NCBI GenBank assembly: GCA_023430975.1
Contig: JAEYYB010000027.1
Span: 62,001 to 126,000, forward strand
Origin: Bacillota bacterium
GTDB taxonomy: Bacteria > Bacillota > Clostridia > Acetivibrionales > DSM-2933
Reading direction: 5' to 3'
DNA length: 64,000 nt
The notes below the pieces were generated by a model. The model did no database searches, was not told the origin of the DNA, and worked only from the letters and a program-made list of their open reading frames with translations. Both the position numbers and the translations under genes were made by a program. Numbering within the stretch: the first letter of the stretch is position 1; every line of letters starts with the position of its first letter. Positions 62,831-64,000 of this stretch are shown one piece after another.

Positions 62831-62849
62831 TATAGTTTATTATAGCTGG

Positions 62850-62880
62850 ATTTAAAAAGGATAGAACTACATTCTATCCC
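62850..62880 (-). terminator. Intrinsic terminator of obgE
   Basis: On the minus strand GGATAGAA and TTCTATCC pair with a 5-nt loop and are followed by TTTTT. It lies about 150 bp after the obgE stop. Confidence 0.88.
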
Positions 62881-63025
62881 CACGCAGTATTCATAATACA
62901 ATTACAATTTAGAAAATTAAGTATATTTATATAAATATTTTACATCATAGAAACATAACTTGTCCAGTATGATATTAATATTCTATAGTCCTATTTTAGT
63001 CCCACTTTAGTCCTATTTTTCCATT

Positions 63026-64000
63026 TTACCTCACATACTCAAATTCCCAGTCATGAACCTTTACAGTATCGCCCTCATTAACTCCAAGCTTCTCCAACTC
63101 GTCAACAATACCTTTCTTTTTAATGGCTCTTTGAAAATACTGCAGTGATTCATAGTTTTCAAAGTTGGTCGATGCAACCAATTTCCTTATCCATTTGCCT
63201 TCCACTATGAAGGTGTTGTTCTCTCTTCTTACCTCAAAAGGCTTTTCTTCCTCTGCAGTGTACACAACTTCAGTTTCTGTTTCAGATATCAGAATACTGT
63301 CCGGTATGGTCTTAAGCATTTCTGCAGCAGCATATATGAGATCCTTTATCCCCTGGTTTGATGCAGCAGATATTGGAAAAACTCTATACCCAAGCGGCTC
63401 TATAGCATCGCGGAACTTCTTCAGGTTATCCTCAGCACCTGTAACATCCATTTTATTTGCTGCCACTATCTGAGGTCTTTCAGAGAGTTGCTGGTTGTAT
63501 TTCCTTAACTCTTCATTTATTATCTTAAAATCTTCAACAGGATCTCTATACTCTGTTGCTGAAATATCAACTACGTGTATAAGTAATTTGGTTCTTTCAA
63601 CATGCCTTAAGAATTCATGCCCAAGTCCCGTTCCTGCATGGGCACCCTCTATAAGTCCAGGTATGTCGGCAATGACAAAGCTATCAATGCCCGGCATGCT
63701 TACAACCCCTAAATTTGGCTCTATTGTAGTAAAGTGGTAGTCTGCAATCTTGGGCTTAGCTGCCGATACAACAGACAAAAGCGTAGATTTACCCACATTT
63801 GGGAATCCTAAAAGCCCTACATCCGCCAAAAGTTTTAACTCAAGCAAAACCCATCTTTCATCTCCCTGGTCGCCTGCTTTTGCAAAGCTGGGAATCTGCC
63901 TTGTAGGTGTTGCAAAGTGTTGATTCCCTTTGCCGCCTTTTCCACCCTTGGCTATAACCGCAGTTTGCCCTGGTTTAGTAAGGTCAGCAATAATCCTGCC
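63026..64000 (-). CDS. obgE: GTPase Obg/CgtA (cut by window edge)
   Basis: About 324 C-terminal residues of the essential ribosome-associated GTPase Obg. Reading from the right edge there is part of the glycine-rich Obg fold (GQTAVIAKGGKGGKGNQHF). The GTPase domain follows with G1 GFPNVGKST, the switch region HFTTIEPNLGVV, G3 DIPGLIEGA and G4 NKMD. The C-terminal OCT domain (about the last 75 residues, ending DTVKVHDWEFEYVR) completes it. An ATG at 63847 is internal and not the start; the true start is outside the window. Typical neighbours (rpmA, yhbY) agree with yhbY lying downstream here. Confidence 0.97.
   Translation of the reverse strand, partial: GRIIADLTKPGQTAVIAKGGKGGKGNQHFATPTRQIPSFAKAGDQGDERWVLLELKLLADVGLLGFPNVGKSTLLSVVSAAKPKIADYHFTTIEPNLGVVSMPGIDSFVIADIPGLIEGAHAGTGLGHEFLRHVERTKLLIHVVDISATEYRDPVEDFKIINEELRKYNQQLSERPQIVAANKMDVTGAEDNLKKFRDAIEPLGYRVFPISAASNQGIKDLIYAAAEMLKTIPDSILISETETEVVYTAEEEKPFEVRRENNTFIVEGKWIRKLVASTNFENYESLQYFQRAIKKKGIVDELEKLGVNEGDTVKVHDWEFEYVR

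Overview
This 64 kb window is chromosomal DNA from a low-GC, Gram-positive, endospore-forming anaerobe. It is most likely a cellulosome-producing clostridium of the Acetivibrio / Pseudobacteroides / Ruminiclostridium group; this placement is inference. The clues are a secreted protein made of seven cohesin modules joined by Thr-Pro linkers, an S-layer-homology protein, a SleB-type spore cortex-lytic enzyme, a pyrophosphate-type phosphofructokinase, 2-hydroxyacyl-CoA-dehydratase-activase homologues, and AT-rich intergenic DNA. No rRNA, tRNA, CRISPR array, prophage or transposase gene was seen.

Layout. 0-9 kb (minus strand): topA (cut by the left edge), dprA, a DUF2161 nuclease-like gene, two paralogous cytosolic histidine-kinase-like proteins (one with a degenerate receiver domain, one fused to a LacI-type sugar-binding domain and lacking the phospho-accepting His), yifB/comM and a prepilin peptidase. 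9.4-15 kb: serA behind a tandem glycine riboswitch plus terminator, then the seven-cohesin scaffoldin with a long leader region. 16-25 kb: a degenerate UvrD-like ATPase, DUF1294, a UPF0210-ACT pair, a radical-SAM/TIGR03915 DNA-metabolism pair and an aminotransferase. 24-38 kb: two cell-wall penicillin-binding-type hydrolases, a MacAB-like export operon that carries its own SLH protein and lipoprotein, a divergent two-component system, sleB and a cyclophilin. 38-47 kb: purL, a LysR regulator, an XRE-cupin regulator with an acyl-CoA synthetase, and htpG under a perfect CIRCE operator. 47-59 kb: two tandem paralogous chemoreceptors, a three-gene CoA-activase operon, and the divergent glycolytic pair fba/pfp. 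58-64 kb: a zinc-ribbon protein, three redox proteins, DUF4364, a small unknown gene, yhbY and obgE (cut by the right edge).

The most unusual property is a dense set of dispersed palindromic intergenic elements of about 70-140 bp, in at least four sequence families (called A, B, C and D here). Family A has eight near-complete copies plus short deletion derivatives. Family B has six copies plus a fragment. Families C and D have two copies each. Both A and B fall into two subfamilies whose two arms change together, so pairing between the arms is conserved. No element encodes a protein. They sit in convergent, divergent and co-directional gaps, flank pfp and the receiver-kinase gene, and in two places (A3, A5) create false N-terminal extensions of neighbouring ORFs. 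They look like non-autonomous mobile palindromes (MITE-like) or a repeated structured-RNA family.

Themes that tie genes together: sugar sensing (the LacI-kinase pair), plant-polysaccharide degradation (scaffoldin), envelope export and sensing (MacAB-SLH with its two-component system, the chemoreceptors), glycine/serine homeostasis (riboswitch-serA), and anaerobic central metabolism (fba, pfp, CoA activase). All functional statements rest on motif recognition by eye; no database search was run.
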